Assembly: GCA_014526335.1 (NCBI GenBank)
Contig: JACTAT010000030.1
Span: 1,255,421 to 1,319,420, forward strand
DNA length: 64,000 bases
Source: Chrysaora quinquecirrha
Lineage: Eukaryota; Cnidaria; Scyphozoa; Semaeostomeae; Pelagiidae
Direction of reading: 5' to 3'
Shown: positions 1 to 12,013 of the stretch, in pieces
How positions within the stretch are numbered: the first letter of the stretch is position 1
How the letters are laid out: every line of letters begins with the position of its first letter
The notes under the pieces: generated by a model
Seen by the model: only the letters and a program-made list of their open reading frames with translations
Told to the model about the DNA's origin: nothing
The model's database searches: none
Translations under genes and position numbers: made by a program

Positions 1-1340
1 TTTAAAAGTTATTCTTTTGATTTCTCCTCTGTCTGAATGTGAGGGTATGCGTCCCCAAGTCAAATCTATGTCAAATTTGGTATTTCTTTTTAACAAGAGA
101 TCCGTCAAAAGTATCAGGCCTTAACATTAGCAAGTCTTTGAAAGCATATTTGAACAGACACATTATCGTCAGTTCTGATCTTGTTTGCGCAAATGCATTC
201 AAACTTACAAAGGCTGTCCCTGACTGAGTGTTAGGCATGATAATCACCGCTTATCATGACATACTTTGATATTTCCAAGGGCAACGTTTCTGGAGGGATC
301 CGTCTCCCATCATAGGTGGGCAATCAAGAGCAATTCTACAAATCCTGCAAACTGAGCAGCAAACTGTGCTTCCTGGCAGCTCCACGTAGCTCTTCATGCT
401 CTTCGATCCAATAAATAAGCAATTAGCGTAGTGGAGGTATGTGGGGCCCTTAGCGAAGAAAGGGGACTCGGGCCCCTTGTTCCTCCGTCTAATTAAAGGG
501 ACTACTGTAGGGCACTGAAAATATGCATAGAAGCTTTTTGGACACTTGTATTTCCGTTACTTTTCGTTTGTAAGATTACACTTCTTCAAATCGTTAAAGA
601 AGGCCATATGTTCCTCCTTGTTCAGCAAATGAACAAAACACTATGCAACTACAGTATGTACCTAAAAACATACCTGTACAAAAGACAGTTTCAAAGTTCA
701 ATGGCATAGTGTTACAACTTTTAATTCTTACAAGCAATTTCTTACAAGAAAATACATGTATTTCATCTTAAAAACGATGACTTCATTATGATTTAATTTA
801 AAGGTTGGAGCCCCTTTTGATCCCAAGTCAGAGCGGGGGCCCTTAGTGGTACGCCCTAAAGGTAACCGCAGTCGGCTACGCCATTATAAAAAGAAGAACA
901 TTTCTCATAGAAGGAGGATGGATGATAAGAGATAGAACTCCCCGGAGACGTTGCCCTGCAAGACGGGTTGTCATGATAAAAGGCTGGGTCTTGCCGACTT
1001 TGCAAAACCAAGAATGAGAGTTTTCCCGCAACCCTGGTTAGCTGTTTGCATGTTTTGTGCAAGAGTTGCATTTTCAATGTAGTTTGGCCCGAAATTTTTT
1101 CAGTGACAATTTGCATCATAGTCATATAACTTGAAATGATTCTTTTAACCTGAAAGGAACATCAAAATCTTTGGTTATATTAAATTAAATTACTGTAAAG
1201 TCGCACTAGCCCCTTATCATTTATCAAATTAAAATTGTTTAAATTATGCTGGTTAAATACCAATTAAGCAGGGTTAATGTCGAAAGAAGCTGTGTTCTAA
1301 AATGTAACAGTATAATGGTCAGTGTAACAGTAGCCTTTTG
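1..1340. other. Gene-free stretch with one dispersed repeat
   Basis: No exon with convincing protein similarity or splice borders was seen here. The only recognisable structure is a segment at about 226-330, with the words TTATCATGACA, GGCAACGTTTC, GGATCCGT and TCCCATCAT, which is similar to the inside of the inverted-repeat element at 11151-11686. The missing 5' exons of the PKS-like gene could lie here or left of the window, but no KS active-site motif was found. Confidence 0.4.
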
Positions 1341-2155
1341 AAGAGCGAAACGCGCCTGGCATCTGAGAATGGGGCGGCTGGTGAAATTATTAAAATTTTT
1401 ATGCTTTCAAACATATTAAAAAACCAAAATCCTGTTGTTCCAGCTCAACATGCGCCATTTAAACTAAAGCGTGGTTTCGATATAGCCATGAGTGGCTGTG
1501 CAAGGGCTGAGACACGGCTATACCAGCGCTGAGAAAGTGTTGGGATGTTTCGTTTCCATATAGCAAAACGGGGCTGTGCAAGTGCTGAGACACGGCTATA
1601 CCAGTGCTGCGACAATGGTTGCTATAAAATGGTTTCGTGTTTCCTCGCATTTGATTGGCTTTTTACAGTCATGTGCTCAATGGAAACAAAGGCAACTGCC
1701 ACAGACACGTCACCGACGGCTGTGCCACATGTTTCCATGAAAATCTTCTAGTGGCAGGAAAGTTGAACCAATAAGGGCCAGGAAAGTTGAACCAATTTCA
1801 ACTCTTTATGTCAGCACTACTGCGGTAGAGCAACTGTCCAGCCACAGAGTCACTGTAAGAAAGTGTTTCAATTAAGAAAAAAACGTCGCAGCACTGTCTC
1901 AGCACTGGCACAGCAACTTTTGTCTATATGGAAATCAGACTCAAGCCTAAATAATCATCATTGTCAAATTTTTTCACGCCATTCACGGAGCAATGTGCAT
2001 CTGACAATGGGGCGGTTGGTGAAATTATTAACATTTTAATGCTTTCAAACATATTAAAAACCTGAAATCCTGTTCTTCCAGCTCAACATGCGCCGTTTAA
2101 ACTAAGCCTAAAGCATCGTCATTGTCAAATTCTTTCCCGCCATACACGGAGCAGT
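1341..2155. repeat. Nested repeats with a TTTCCATATAG inverted-repeat element
   Basis: A block of about 125 bp at 1341-1466 is repeated as a direct, diverged copy at about 1987-2114; both contain ATGGGGCGG and AGCTCAACATGCGCC. Between them lies a probable non-autonomous DNA transposon, about 1551-1933. It starts TTTCCATATAG and ends CTATATGGAAA, and its subterminal part (GCTGAGACACGGCTATACC) is inverted at the other end. A second copy of its left end occurs about 73 bp earlier (1478). No clear target duplication was found. Confidence 0.5.
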
Positions 2156-2719
2156 ATTTGGTAGCCCTTGGGAAAGGCATTTGTGTATTGCCGATTGCTG
2201 TTTGTATAAGTTGTAGACACAACTCGAACATTTTGATAATTTTTAGTGGGTTCTGTGGCAGATCTGATAGCTTTTCTCCTGGCGTTATTTTACTGTTTCA
2301 CAGCTTTTTCTAAATACTTCAGGTTTAGTTCTGTTATTCCAAATCAATCCTATGTTTTTTTAAGACGAGTGATGTTTAGTACTATTTCCGTTATGGAGTC
2401 GTTTTCTGCATACACCAGGTCATCTTGACTCGTTCATTTAGTTCTAAAAATGTTTCATTTGCATTTCTCTATGCAACGAGCCCCTATTAGGCAGAATATA
2501 GATTTCGCAGATGGTACGACATAACCCTGCTAATGCTGTATATATGTTTAAACTATGAATTAATTTTGCGTTATTCAGCCACAGTAGCCCCGTCAGTCCA
2601 CGATGACTGCGTTTCAGGGGGCCGTAACAACAAATTCTAGTTGTAGTAAATAAAGTACTACAACTAATAACTACTACAAATAATTAACAAAGCCTTTTTT
2701 TGTCATTCTATGTTCTTTA

Positions 2720-2968
2720 TTATTTACTTGAAAGTGGCAAGGAGAGCTTGACTTTTGAACAACTCGAAAGGCGATTCCAAAGCTTAGGTGCACGAAAAAA
2801 ATAGCCATCTTGCCCTCTACCCATTGTTAGTTGCCGTAAGGGTAGCAAAATATCAGTTCCTGGCATTTTGAGTTGACTTTTTCCAGATAATTCGGAAAGA
2901 TATCCTGCGGTAGACTTATTACATGAGTCCCTCTCCTCGCAAACAGCAACAACAACAACAACTACCAA
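2720..2968 (-). pseudogene. LINE reverse-transcriptase 3' remnant
   Basis: This minus-strand open frame contains a block reading RAPKLWNRLS followed by a Leu-rich tail. That is the typical C-terminal signature downstream of the reverse-transcriptase domain in animal non-LTR retrotransposons (R-x-P-x-L-W-N-x-L-P). Only the last 80 or so residues are present, with no palm domain, so this is a 5'-truncated dead copy. Its N-terminal run of valines is translated simple sequence. The family cannot be named from this fragment. Confidence 0.5.
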
Positions 2969-3206
2969 ACAGTTGCTTGCTCGGAGAGGCTAGTTTGAGC
3001 GGTTTTGAGGTCAGTCGTTTGCCGTTAGCGATAGATAGGTCTCATGTAATAAGTTTAATCCTGCTGCAAGACGATCAGTGATTATTTCATTGTAGCAGCA
3101 GTTTCGCATGAGAAAATATCACTAACAGTGACGACTCAACTATGGACGACATGAAACTGTGAATTAGTCGCGTAACAGGCAATTTAAATCCTCAAATGTA
3201 CAATAT

Positions 3207-5784
3207 CACCCGGGGTAATGTCTGTGCAGTACAGTGGAGGCTGTGCAGTACTAGTGGAGGAGACTTCAGTACAGTGGAGGGATAACATGATGCGTGTGGG
3301 GGGATAACATTGAGTACAGTGGAGGCTGTTCAGTACAGCGGAGGGATAACATTGAGTACAGTGGAGGTTGTGCAGTACAGTGGAGGGATAACATCAGTAC
3401 AGTGGAGGGATAACATGATGCATGTGGGGGGATAACATCAGTACAGTGGAGGCTGTTCAGTACATGGGGGGGATAACATCAGTACAGTGGAGGCTGTTCA
3501 GTACTGTGGAGGGATAACATCAGTACAGTGGAGGGATAACATGATGCATGTGGGGGGATAACATCAGTACAGTGGAGGCTGTTCAGTACTGTGGAGGGAT
3601 AACATCAGTACAGTGGAGGGATAACATGATGCGTGTGGGGGGATAACATTGAGTACAGTGGAGGCTGTTCAGTACAGCGGAGGGATAACATCAGTACAGT
3701 GGAGGCTGTGCAGTACTGTGGAGGGATAACATCAGTACAGTGGAGGGATAACATGATGCATGTGGGGGGATAACATCAGTACAGTGGAGGCTGTTCAGTA
3801 CTGTGGAGGGATAACATCAGTACAGTGGAGGGATAACATGATGCGTGTGGGGGGATAACATTGAGTACAGTGGAGGCTGTTCAGTACAGCGGAGGGATAA
3901 CATCAGTACAGTGGAGGCTGTTCAGTACTGTGGAGGGATAACATCAGTACAGTGGAGGGATAACATGATGCATGTGGGGGGATAACATCAGTACAGTGGA
4001 GGCTGTTCAGTACTGTGGAGGGATAACATCAGTACAGTGGAGGGATAACATGATGCGTGTGGGGGGATAACATTGAGTACAGTGGAGGCTGTTCAGTACA
4101 GCGGAGGGATAACATCAGTACAGTGGAGGCTGTGCAGTACATGTGGAGGGATAACATCAGTACAGTGGAGGGATAACATGATGCGTGTGGGGGGATAACA
4201 TTGAGTACAGTGGAGGCTGTTCAGTACAGCGGAGGGATAACATCAGTACAGTGGAGGCTGTTCAGTACTGTGGAGGGATAACATCAGTACAGTGGAGGGA
4301 TAACATGATGCGTGTGGGGATAACATTGAGTACAGTGGAGGCAGTACAGCGGAGGGATAACATCAGTACAGTGGAGGCTGTTCAGTACTGTGGAGGATAA
4401 CATCAGTATAGTCGGAAGTTATGCCAAGATAAACATAAATGGACGAAGAATGTAAATCCTTTTGCTTGAAGCTCCCTCAAAGAAAAGCAGTAGCCCAGCT
4501 ACTTTGATTGTTATTTAGAAAGTTTGGAAGCTTGCCTAGGCTTGGAGAAGTTGAAAGATGATGGAGATCTCGATGAAGATCTTTCCAAAAAAGATCGTAA
4601 GTCAACATTTCGGTTATTGGCGAATGGCGATATCGATTTGCATTCTGAAAATGAAGATTATGAAGATCGCACAGAAAATATTATTTCCGATGTGGTTGAT
4701 AGGAATTAAACATCGTCTTGCTTCTCCATCCTTACGATCTTTTTTGGAAAGATCTTCATCGAAATCTCCATCATCTTTCAACTTCTCCAAGCCTAGGCAA
4801 GCTTCCAAACTTTCTAAATAACAATCAAAGTAGCTTTTCGGGCTACTGCTTTTCTTTGAGGGAGCTTCAAGCAAAAAGGATTTACCTTCTTCGTCCATTT
4901 ATGTTTATCTTGGCATAACTTCAGACAAGTAAGAAAAAAGGCCTCCTTCATTTCTCAGTCAATAAAACAACACAACAAAATAGCTTGTGGAAAGCAGCAC
5001 GATGGCGCCATAACCTCCACTGTACTGATGTTATCCCTCCACAGTACTGAACAGCCTCCACTGTACTGATGTTATCCCTCCGCTGTACTGAACAGCCTCC
5101 ACTGTACTCAATGTTATCCCCCCACACGCATCATGTTATCCCTCCACTGTACTGATGTTATCCCTCCACAGTACTGAACAGCCTCCACTGTACTGATGTT
5201 ATCCCCCCACATGCATCATGTTATCCCTCCACTGTACTGATGTTATCCCTCCACAGTACTGAACAGCCTCCACTGTACTGATGTTATCCCTCCGCTGTAC
5301 TGAACCCTCCACTGTACTCAATGTTATCCCCCACACGCATCATGTTATCCCTCCACTGTACTGATGTTATCCCCACATGCATCCACAGTACTGTACTGTA
5401 CTGATGTTATCACAGCCTCCACTGTACTGATGTTATCCCTCCGCTGTACTGAACAGCCTCCACTGTACTCAATGTTATCCCCCACACGCATCATGTTATC
5501 CCTCCACTGTACTGATGTTATCCTCCACAGTACTGAACAGCCTCCACTGTACTGATGTTATCCCCCCACATGCATCATGTTATCCCTCCACTGTACTGAT
5601 GTTATCCCTCCACTGTACTGCACAACCTCCACTGTACTCAATGTTATCCCTCCGCTGTACTGAACAGCCTCCACTGTACTCAATGTTATCCCCCCACACG
5701 CATCATGTTATCCCTCCACTGTACTGAACAGCCTCCACTGTACTGCACAGCCTCCACTGTACTGCACAGACATTACCCCAGGTG
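3207..5784. mobile_element. 2.6-kb foldback element with tandem-repeat arms
   Basis: A giant inverted repeat. The left end (CACCCGGGGTAATGTCTGTG) is matched by the reverse complement of the right end, with one difference near the tip. The left arm, 3225-4410, is a tandem array of short units such as CAGTACAGTGGAGG, GGATAACATCA and GATGCATGTGGGGGGATAAC. The right arm, about 5010-5775, is the same array inverted. The central part is itself inverted: 4411-4603 pairs with 4732-4925. The ends and internal arrays resemble foldback-type DNA transposons. No transposase and no convincing target duplication was seen. It lies upstream of the first visible PKS exon, probably in an intron of that gene. 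Confidence 0.7.
4614..4898 (-). other. Captured exon-like sequence in the foldback core
   Basis: Both inner arms of the foldback carry the same exon-like coding piece. On the minus strand it reads open from an ATG at 4898 for about 57 codons, with an acidic/basic stretch ending in EDLSKKDRK. The plus arm (4439-4603) carries a frameshifted copy with one acidic substitution. Similarity between the arms stops at GATCGTAAG, which would make a good splice donor. This suggests a piece of a gene, possibly a host exon, captured and inverted. The protein family was not recognised. Confidence 0.35.
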
Positions 5785-6067
5785 AATTCACTCCCCGCCC
5801 AAAGCGTCAAAAGGGCTTGCCGTGACCAAAAAAACGTATAAGCAGTTCATAGTCCACTGCTGTATAATCTCCCCCTCCCCTTGCCTTTGATCGTTGCGGG
5901 TCTCTATGCCCTCAACTTCGAGGACCAGCCGTAGTATTCCGGAGGGTCGTTTCCCTGAATTGTGTAGGGATGTGTCCCTGAGATTTTTTAAACCAATGGG
6001 TTTGCTTTTTCTATTGAATGAAGGACAAATAACCTGTTTATTTAGACAAATTTTATTTGATTTTTAG
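5785..6067 (+). other. Intron or intergenic sequence before PKS exon
   Basis: This AT-rich stretch ends in a splice acceptor at 6066-6067, just before the first visible PKS exon. No other gene was seen. Confidence 0.4.
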
Positions 6068-7072
6068 GCAGCGTAAAATCGAACGTGAATCATACAGAGT
6101 CTACTGCTGGGCTAGCAGGGTTGGCAAAAGTTTGTCTTATGCTAAAAAACAAGAAGATTGTGGCAACCGTAGGGATTGAAAATCAGTCAGCAAGACTCGG
6201 AATAGAAGATAAAGGTATGCATGTTCAAGTGACAAACATGGCCTGGCCAGAACATCCTTGCCTTTCACATCGAGTGGCTGCAGTAAACTCATTTGGGTAT
6301 GGAGGCAGTAATGCTCATTTGGTAATCAGAGACTCTATCAACTCTGGTCAAAATCAAAGAAACGTAGAGCAGAGTCCAATGAGAATATTGGTTCTTTCTG
6401 CAAGATCACAACCTGCTCTCATAGATACAGCTATGTCATTTAGTAAATGGCTTGATTCTTTGCCTGATAATCTGGAAACTCAAGCTGATGTTGCTTTTTC
6501 ACTTTTTGAACGCCGCAGTCAACATAGCTTTCGTCTTGCTGTGAGTGCAACCTCATTGAAAACAGCATCTGAATTCCTTTCTGAGTTCGCTGAAAATGAT
6601 GAAATAAAGAAGACAGGAATAGTTTCGAATAAAATCACAATGCAGTGCTCACGTATTGGCTTTGTGTTTGGTGGTCAAGGCTCCCAATGGCGAGGAATGG
6701 CTGGAGATATTCTTGCGCAAAAAGACCTGATGAAAACAGTGGCCAAAATCGACAAAATTGTGAGGAAAGAGGGACACAAAGAATCTTTGCTTCTCTACCT
6801 TGAAAAAGACGAAAGTGATGAAGATAAGGACGAAAGCCAAGATAGTCTCGTCACAGTGCAGCTATCAATATTCGCTCTACAATATGCAGTTGCTAGGTTC
6901 CTGATGGACAATGCTGCAATAACTCCAGTAGCTGTTGGTGGCCATAGCCTGGGAGACATAACTGCTGCTTGCGTAGCTGGTATAATTAAGCCTAAAGAAG
7001 CTGTGAAAATTATATTGGCAAGAGCCTCTTTGCAAGAGAAATGTCAAGCTAAAGGAGCAATGGCAGCAGTCG
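6068..7072 (+). CDS. PKS/FAS-like exon: end of KS and first half of AT
   Basis: This internal exon opens after a TTTTTAG acceptor and starts inside a ketosynthase domain. NVNHTE carries the KS active-site histidine, and SFGYGGSNAHL is the typical KS C-terminal motif. After a linker of about 80 residues comes an acyltransferase domain with GGQGSQW (oxyanion region) and the nucleophile elbow GHSLGD, its serine being the catalytic residue. An acidic insertion (about 15 residues, DESDEDKDESQD) lies between these motifs. The exon ends at a GTATGC donor in phase 1 and joins in frame to the next exon. The KS N-terminal half with the catalytic cysteine is not in the window. The product would be a cytosolic type I megasynthase that loads and condenses acyl units. 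Animal FAS and animal FAS-like PKS cannot be told apart from this piece. Confidence 0.85.
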
Positions 7073-8350
7073 GTATGCTTTCAAATCTCTGATTTTTTCG
7101 TCACAAATCTTATTAAAACCACAGCATTTTAGCCAGTTTCAAATTTTTGATTCATACAAACCTTCAACCGTGCCATAAAAAGCAATAACACCACTGAGGC
7201 TTGGCCAAACCAGGCAACATGTTTGCCAACATTTTTAATTTCGCAGATGTTGCCTAGATTGGCCATCATGTTTGGCAACAAATTCAGGTCGAAATTTGCT
7301 GCTCACATGTTTCAACTTACGCAAACATTCTCCGGCAATGTATTATTGTTCGACGGAATGTTGCTCATTGTGCCACCATTTCGGCAAACAATTCAACTCA
7401 ATCGAGGCAGTTCCCTAATTTCTGAACCTTAATTCGATTTTCTATCGTCATCTGAGATTCTGAAAACAAAGGAAGCTTCTGGAGAAAATGACAAGCTGAA
7501 GCTTCATTTCTGTCCGCCACATTTTGTAAACAACAGCTGAATTTGACGCGTGAAGACAGGAATTGCAACAATTAGTGTCTCATGTACTAAATTTGTTGCA
7601 ATCTAGCCTTGGTCAATTAAGCCACATCGCTGGAAAACATGAAGAAATCAAGAAACATGAAGCTTAAAATGCTGGCCAACAATTTTGCCAAGTTTGGCCA
7701 TGCCTTTAGAGACATAATCTGTCGACATGAAGACAGAAAAAAGTTCGTTTTCAGTTGGACTCTTCTACCTAGTTCTATTCGAGGGAGTGTTTGGTTTTAC
7801 GTTTTCACGGTTTTGCCAATATTTGGGAGGTGTTTTCGGGTTTTTCCGAAAATTTGCGCGGTTTTTCGGCTTTGAAAATCTCGACGGTGAATGATTTTAG
7901 ACATTTCTAGATAATTTTTCCGGTTTTTTTATTAAGATTTTGCGTTTTTTGGTGCTGAATGCCGGCTCAGTGAAGCTACAGGTTAGCCCGCAATGAATAC
8001 AAAAATTGTTATGGGGGAAACGTCTCAAAAACGTGAAGTGAACAGTAAAAGATGATTGACCTAGAATTTTAATCGATTCTGTGCAATTTTTATGAAAACG
8101 GAGACTTGACATCGTGCCATACGGTTTTGTTCAAAGTATGGCACGGATTTGCAATTTTGAGCGGTTTCACGGTTTCTAGCAGGGCTTCCAGACCTCCCAA
8201 ACACCCCCTCCTATTTTGCTGTTGCCTGTAGATCTTGTGCAGGATTAGCGTTCTACACAAAATATCGATACCGCATCAAGTTCCTGATTAAAGCATTTCA
8301 ATCCATTTTAATTTCCCCATTATAATCATTATTTCCGTCTGTTTTTGACG

Positions 8351-8711
8351 TTCAAGCCTGGTTCTCATACGTGGCAAACCTGATCGCAGACAGTCGGCGA
8401 GCGTCTGCGATCATTGCCGACGAGGTGTTCACATAGTCTGCTTGTCCGCGATGATCGACGATCCCATCTCCCCTGTGCTGTCAAGTGTAATGCATAAAAC
8501 AAGGAACCTCGTTTTGATTTGACCCAATAATGATCGCGTCGCCGATGATGTTCTCGTATGGATTTTCAGTCGCCGATGATCGCAAGAGACAAACTTTTTT
8601 GGTTCATCGGCGACGGTCGCCGATGGTCGCCGATCATTGAAAATTCATGTTCTCATAAATTGCAAGCCGACGATCGCCGATGGTCTGCGACATTTGAGAA
8701 CCAGGCTTGAA
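8351..8711. mobile_element. 361-bp inverted-repeat MITE
   Basis: The element begins TTCAAGCCTGGTTCTCA and ends with its reverse complement, TGAGAACCAGGCTTGAA. The inside is rich in repeated CGCCGATGATCG-like words on both strands, so the whole can fold. There is no ORF of note. No convincing target duplication was seen, so the superfamily is open. Confidence 0.6.
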
Positions 8712-8907
8712 GAAAATTAATCGATAAATCGTAAAGAAACAGCTATTAGTTTTCGATAGTCAGACATCGATAGTTTGCACCTTTGAGTCCATTATCTGCT
8801 TGCAGTATCCCTTCTAGTGATATATCATTGTATTAATTGAAGTTTAAGATTTTATCTGCATGGCCCTGTAAACCAGTTACATATACTGAGGGGCTACCAT
8901 GCAAAAA

Positions 8908-9299
8908 ATTGAAAATTGAAATTGAAATTGAAATTGAAATTGAAATTGAAATTGAAATTGAAATTGAAATTGAAATTGAAATTGAAATTGAAATTGAAAT
9001 TGAAATTGAAATTGAAATTGAAATTGAAATTGAAATTGAAATTGAAATTGAAATTGAAATTGAAATTGAAATCGAAATCGAAATTGAAATTGAAATTGAA
9101 ATCGAAATCGAAATTGAAAATGAAATTGAAATTGAAAATGAAATTGAAATTGAAATCGAAATCGAAATCGAAATCGAAATCGAAATCGAAATCGAAATCG
9201 AAATCGAAATCGAAATCGAAATCGAAATCGAAATCGAAATCGAAATCGAAATCGAAATCGAAATCGAAATCGAAATCGAAATCGAAAATTGAAAATTGA
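8908..9299. repeat. (GAAATT/GAAATC)n hexanucleotide microsatellite
   Basis: About 65 tandem hexamers. The first part is almost pure GAAATT, a short mixed zone follows, and the last part is pure GAAATC. Open frames on both strands here (alternating IE, KL/KS, FR/FQ, SI residues) are products of the repeat and are not genes. The split into two homogeneous blocks points to two expansion events. Confidence 0.95.
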
Positions 9300-9417
9300 A
9301 ATTATATTGAAAGTGCAATTGACACAAGACATTTGCGGAGCTGTTTTGCTCGTTAACATGATAAAACCAAGTATATAGTTTCTACCGCTCATCGATTTCT
9401 TCTTTCTCTGATTTCAG

Positions 9418-9920
9418 CATTATCATCCAAAGAAATAACAAGCATCCTTGAAGACCTGAATTTGACAGATCAACTTTGCATCGCGGCGGTGAACGACAAA
9501 AACAGTGTAACAATATCTGGTGATGTTGATGCTATTGATCGTGCTGAAGAATATTTCAAAACAGAAAGAAAGGATGTTTTCTGGCGAAAACTTGCAACTC
9601 AGAAGGCATTTCACAGCCATCATATGGAAGTTATCAAACCTGAATTTATGAAGCAAATTCAAAAGGCAAATATCAAACCAAAAATGAACCAGACTGCTTT
9701 TATCTCTTCAACTAAAGGATGCAAGATGTATGGAAGTGATATAGATGATATGTACTGGTGGAACAATTTGAGAGAAGCTGTTCTTTTCAACGACTGTGGT
9801 AAAGAGATGTACGCAGAAGGATGCAAAACAATCATAGAGATCAGTCCACGTCCTGTCCTTTCTTATTACATGAAAGCAATAGCAAAACAGAATGAATATG
9901 ACGATATTATAACAATTCAG
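9418..9920 (+). CDS. PKS/FAS-like exon: C-terminal half of AT
   Basis: The exon follows a TTTCAG acceptor and joins the previous exon in phase. It continues the acyltransferase domain: NDKNSVTISGD matches the conserved N-S-P-x-S-V-T-V-S-G block, AFHSHHM is the substrate-selectivity and catalytic-histidine loop, YWWNNLREAVLF follows, and IEISPRPVLS closes the domain. In type I PKS families an AFHS-type loop usually goes with malonyl-CoA selectivity; that is a family rule and was not measured here. The exon ends in phase 0 at CAG followed by GTATTT. Confidence 0.85.
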
Positions 9921-10622
9921 GTATTTATATTAATATTATGTCGGTTGAGGGGATGATCCATCCATCTTCATTTGATTTTTTGGGTGCCTCTTGAGGCATT
10001 GGTGAGCGATGAGACCAGCCTTTCCTTTACAGGGACGCTGGTACTCATCACACACATAGCGTGTCGCGACAGTAACCTGAAGCGTCTTTCTTCTTAACCT
10101 GTTCTTTCTTTCTACTCTCTTCAATCAATTGTGGATCCGATGCCCACAGGCCCGTCTCTCAAACTCTTCCTCTAATCTCAACTGTCAACCGATTGGGGAC
10201 CTTATATTATACCTGTCATAGAATTTCCCAAAACGTTGGCAATTTTGGCCTAGGCACCCAAAACGTTGGCAATTTTGGCCTAGGCACCGAAGCAATGCCA
10301 AAGGCAGATGCTCTAGCCAAGGATATGCCAACAACTTTATGTAATTTCAAAGATTCTAGACAATACAATTTATTTACATGTCAAAGTTACAAAGTACTCA
10401 ATTTTGCTAACAATTCCATTATTCCAATCGCTATATTTAGGAACTTTAAATGAATTTCAGCTCGAATTCGAAAATGATGAGAAATTCTTACCTTTTGGTC
10501 CACCTTCTACTTTGAAACAAAGCTGTACTATAAAATTACATTTTCTGGATACTAGTTTCTACTTGTGACAAAAATTAACTAACTTAAGAACCTGGTAATG
10601 CTATTTTACCTTTACTTTATAG
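9921..10622 (+). other. PKS intron
   Basis: This 702-bp intron contains a short direct duplication of 26 bp around 10228-10280, including AAAACGTTGGCAATTTTGG. No other feature was seen. Confidence 0.6.
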
Positions 10623-10935
10623 GCACTGCCTGCACGAAAAGAGGAGAGACGTCTAGAGTATCTATATGTACAGTGTATTGGTAAGATGTATACCTTTGGA
10701 TACCCAATATCAGCAAGTCAAATACAAGACTACAGTGAAGGAAAATTCATTCGCTTTCCGATTTACTCTTGGCAAGAATCAGACTTGTGGGCAAAAGATG
10801 AATTTCGTGTGCCTAAGAAGACATTGCCGTTCCTTGGCATACCTACTTGCATAACAGCAAAGCTTTCTGAATGGGAAAATCAAATAGATCTTCACAGATT
10901 TGAATTTCTAAATGACCACAAGATGAATAATGCAG
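10623..10935 (+). CDS. PKS/FAS-like exon: post-AT linker and start of DH
   Basis: The exon follows a TTTATAG acceptor. FPIYSWQ is the conserved post-AT linker motif (P-x-Y-x-W-Q), and the following LPFLGIP and the end of the exon, LNDHKM, fit the N-terminal region of a dehydratase domain. The gene order KS-AT-DH is therefore kept as in animal FAS and reducing PKS. The exon ends in phase 1 at a GTAAAA donor. No exon for the rest of DH, nor for ER, KR or ACP, was found before the N gap, so the gene is either broken by the assembly or truncated. Confidence 0.75.
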
Positions 10936-11150
10936 GTAAAATATCAGTATCTACTTTTCAATTTATCTTCTTTGATTTTGCGATGCATTTAAGTGATGAA
11001 CAGAGAGAATGTAGTTGGTGGTTAATCATAATTGAACCTTGCGTTCTTGTTTCATATAAAAGTTTGGTTGTTTAGAAACTATGCTTCTAATATAAGGGAT
11101 TAAAAAATTAAAATATTGAATCAAATGCATGTGTATGCAACTCTTATGCC

Positions 11151-11686
11151 CCGTTTACACTATGCCGGTGAAATGAATACGGAATGATTTCATATCGGAT
11201 GGGGAATTGGGAGTCCCCGTTTACACTACACTATGCCGGTATAAAGTGAATACGATGAGCAAGGTCATCTGTTTTTGACACCGTATTAGACATGATAGTC
11301 ACCACTTATCATGACAATCCTTTGGTATTTAGTTGGGCAACGTTTCGGGAGAGATCCGTGTCCCATCATCGGGCAATGAGAAATGACAAAACAGCCTTGA
11401 TAAGTCCGAATATATTTACTTCATCGGTTTTTGTCTAAAATCTATTGTTTCATGCCAACATGAACAAAGATAATTATCTTTTCTCTCATTCAGAAAAACG
11501 GCATCAAACTGTACGTATTCAGGCGTATACACTATGCCTTTTCCCGATTGAGCCGAATAGCGCACTTTATTCATTTTGTACCATATTCATATCAAAACTA
11601 TGCCGGCAAAGTATAGGCGCAAGGCCAAAACGATATTGTTTCGTACTGTATTCATCTCATACCGGCATAATGTAAACAAGGTCTGA
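11151..11686. mobile_element. 536-bp MITE with GTTTACA-type inverted ends
   Basis: Left end CCCCGTTTACACTATGCCGG and right end ACCGGCATAATGTAAACAAG are imperfect inverted repeats, and the left terminal sequence is duplicated again at about 11215-11243. The internal part (11290-11370) is similar to 226-330 of this window. There is no transposase and no clear target duplication. It sits in what should be the PKS intron downstream of the DH exon. Confidence 0.6.
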
Positions 11687-11800
11687 ATAAATGAACTTCC
11701 GGTCTATTTCGCATAACGCAAAGACATGTTTAAATGACGAAAGTTTGGACTGGAAATGCTTGGTTCAGGAAAGTAGTGCACAGTATTCTATTTTAAGAAT

Positions 11801-12013
11801 NNNNNNNNNNNNNNNNNNNNNNNNNNNNNNNNNNNNNNNNNNNNNNNNNNNNNNNNNNNNNNNNNNNNNNNNNNNNNNNNNNNNNNNNNNNNNNNNNNNN
11901 NNNNNNNNNNNNNNNNNNNNNNNNNNNNNNNNNNNNNNNNNNNNNNNNNNNNNNNNNNNNNNNNNNNNNNNNNNNNNNNNNNNNNNNNNNNNNNNNNNNN
12001 NNNNNNNNNNNNN
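11801..12013. other. Assembly gap (213 N)
   Basis: Run of Ns. Sequence on the left belongs to the PKS intron. Sequence on the right starts a segment that reappears in inverted orientation at about 28560-28975. Continuity across the gap is not shown by the sequence. Confidence 1.

Larger units (their letters stand above)
7073..9417 (+). other. PKS intron with transposon and microsatellite
   Basis: This intron has matching phase-1 borders. It holds an inverted-repeat element (8351-8711) and a hexanucleotide microsatellite (8908-9299). Around 7785-7870 it holds T/G-rich sequence (GGTTTTACGTTTTCACG) resembling a segment found in each unit of the 16.5-23.7-kb array. No further gene was seen. Confidence 0.6.

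Noticed and set aside
3225..4410. Regularly repeated short units resembling a CRISPR array
   Set aside because: Units are contiguous tandem repeats without unique spacers, are inverted as a whole at 5010-5775, and the genome is eukaryotic.
8833..9392. Four overlapping long open frames on both strands
   Set aside because: They are translations of the GAAATT/GAAATC microsatellite.
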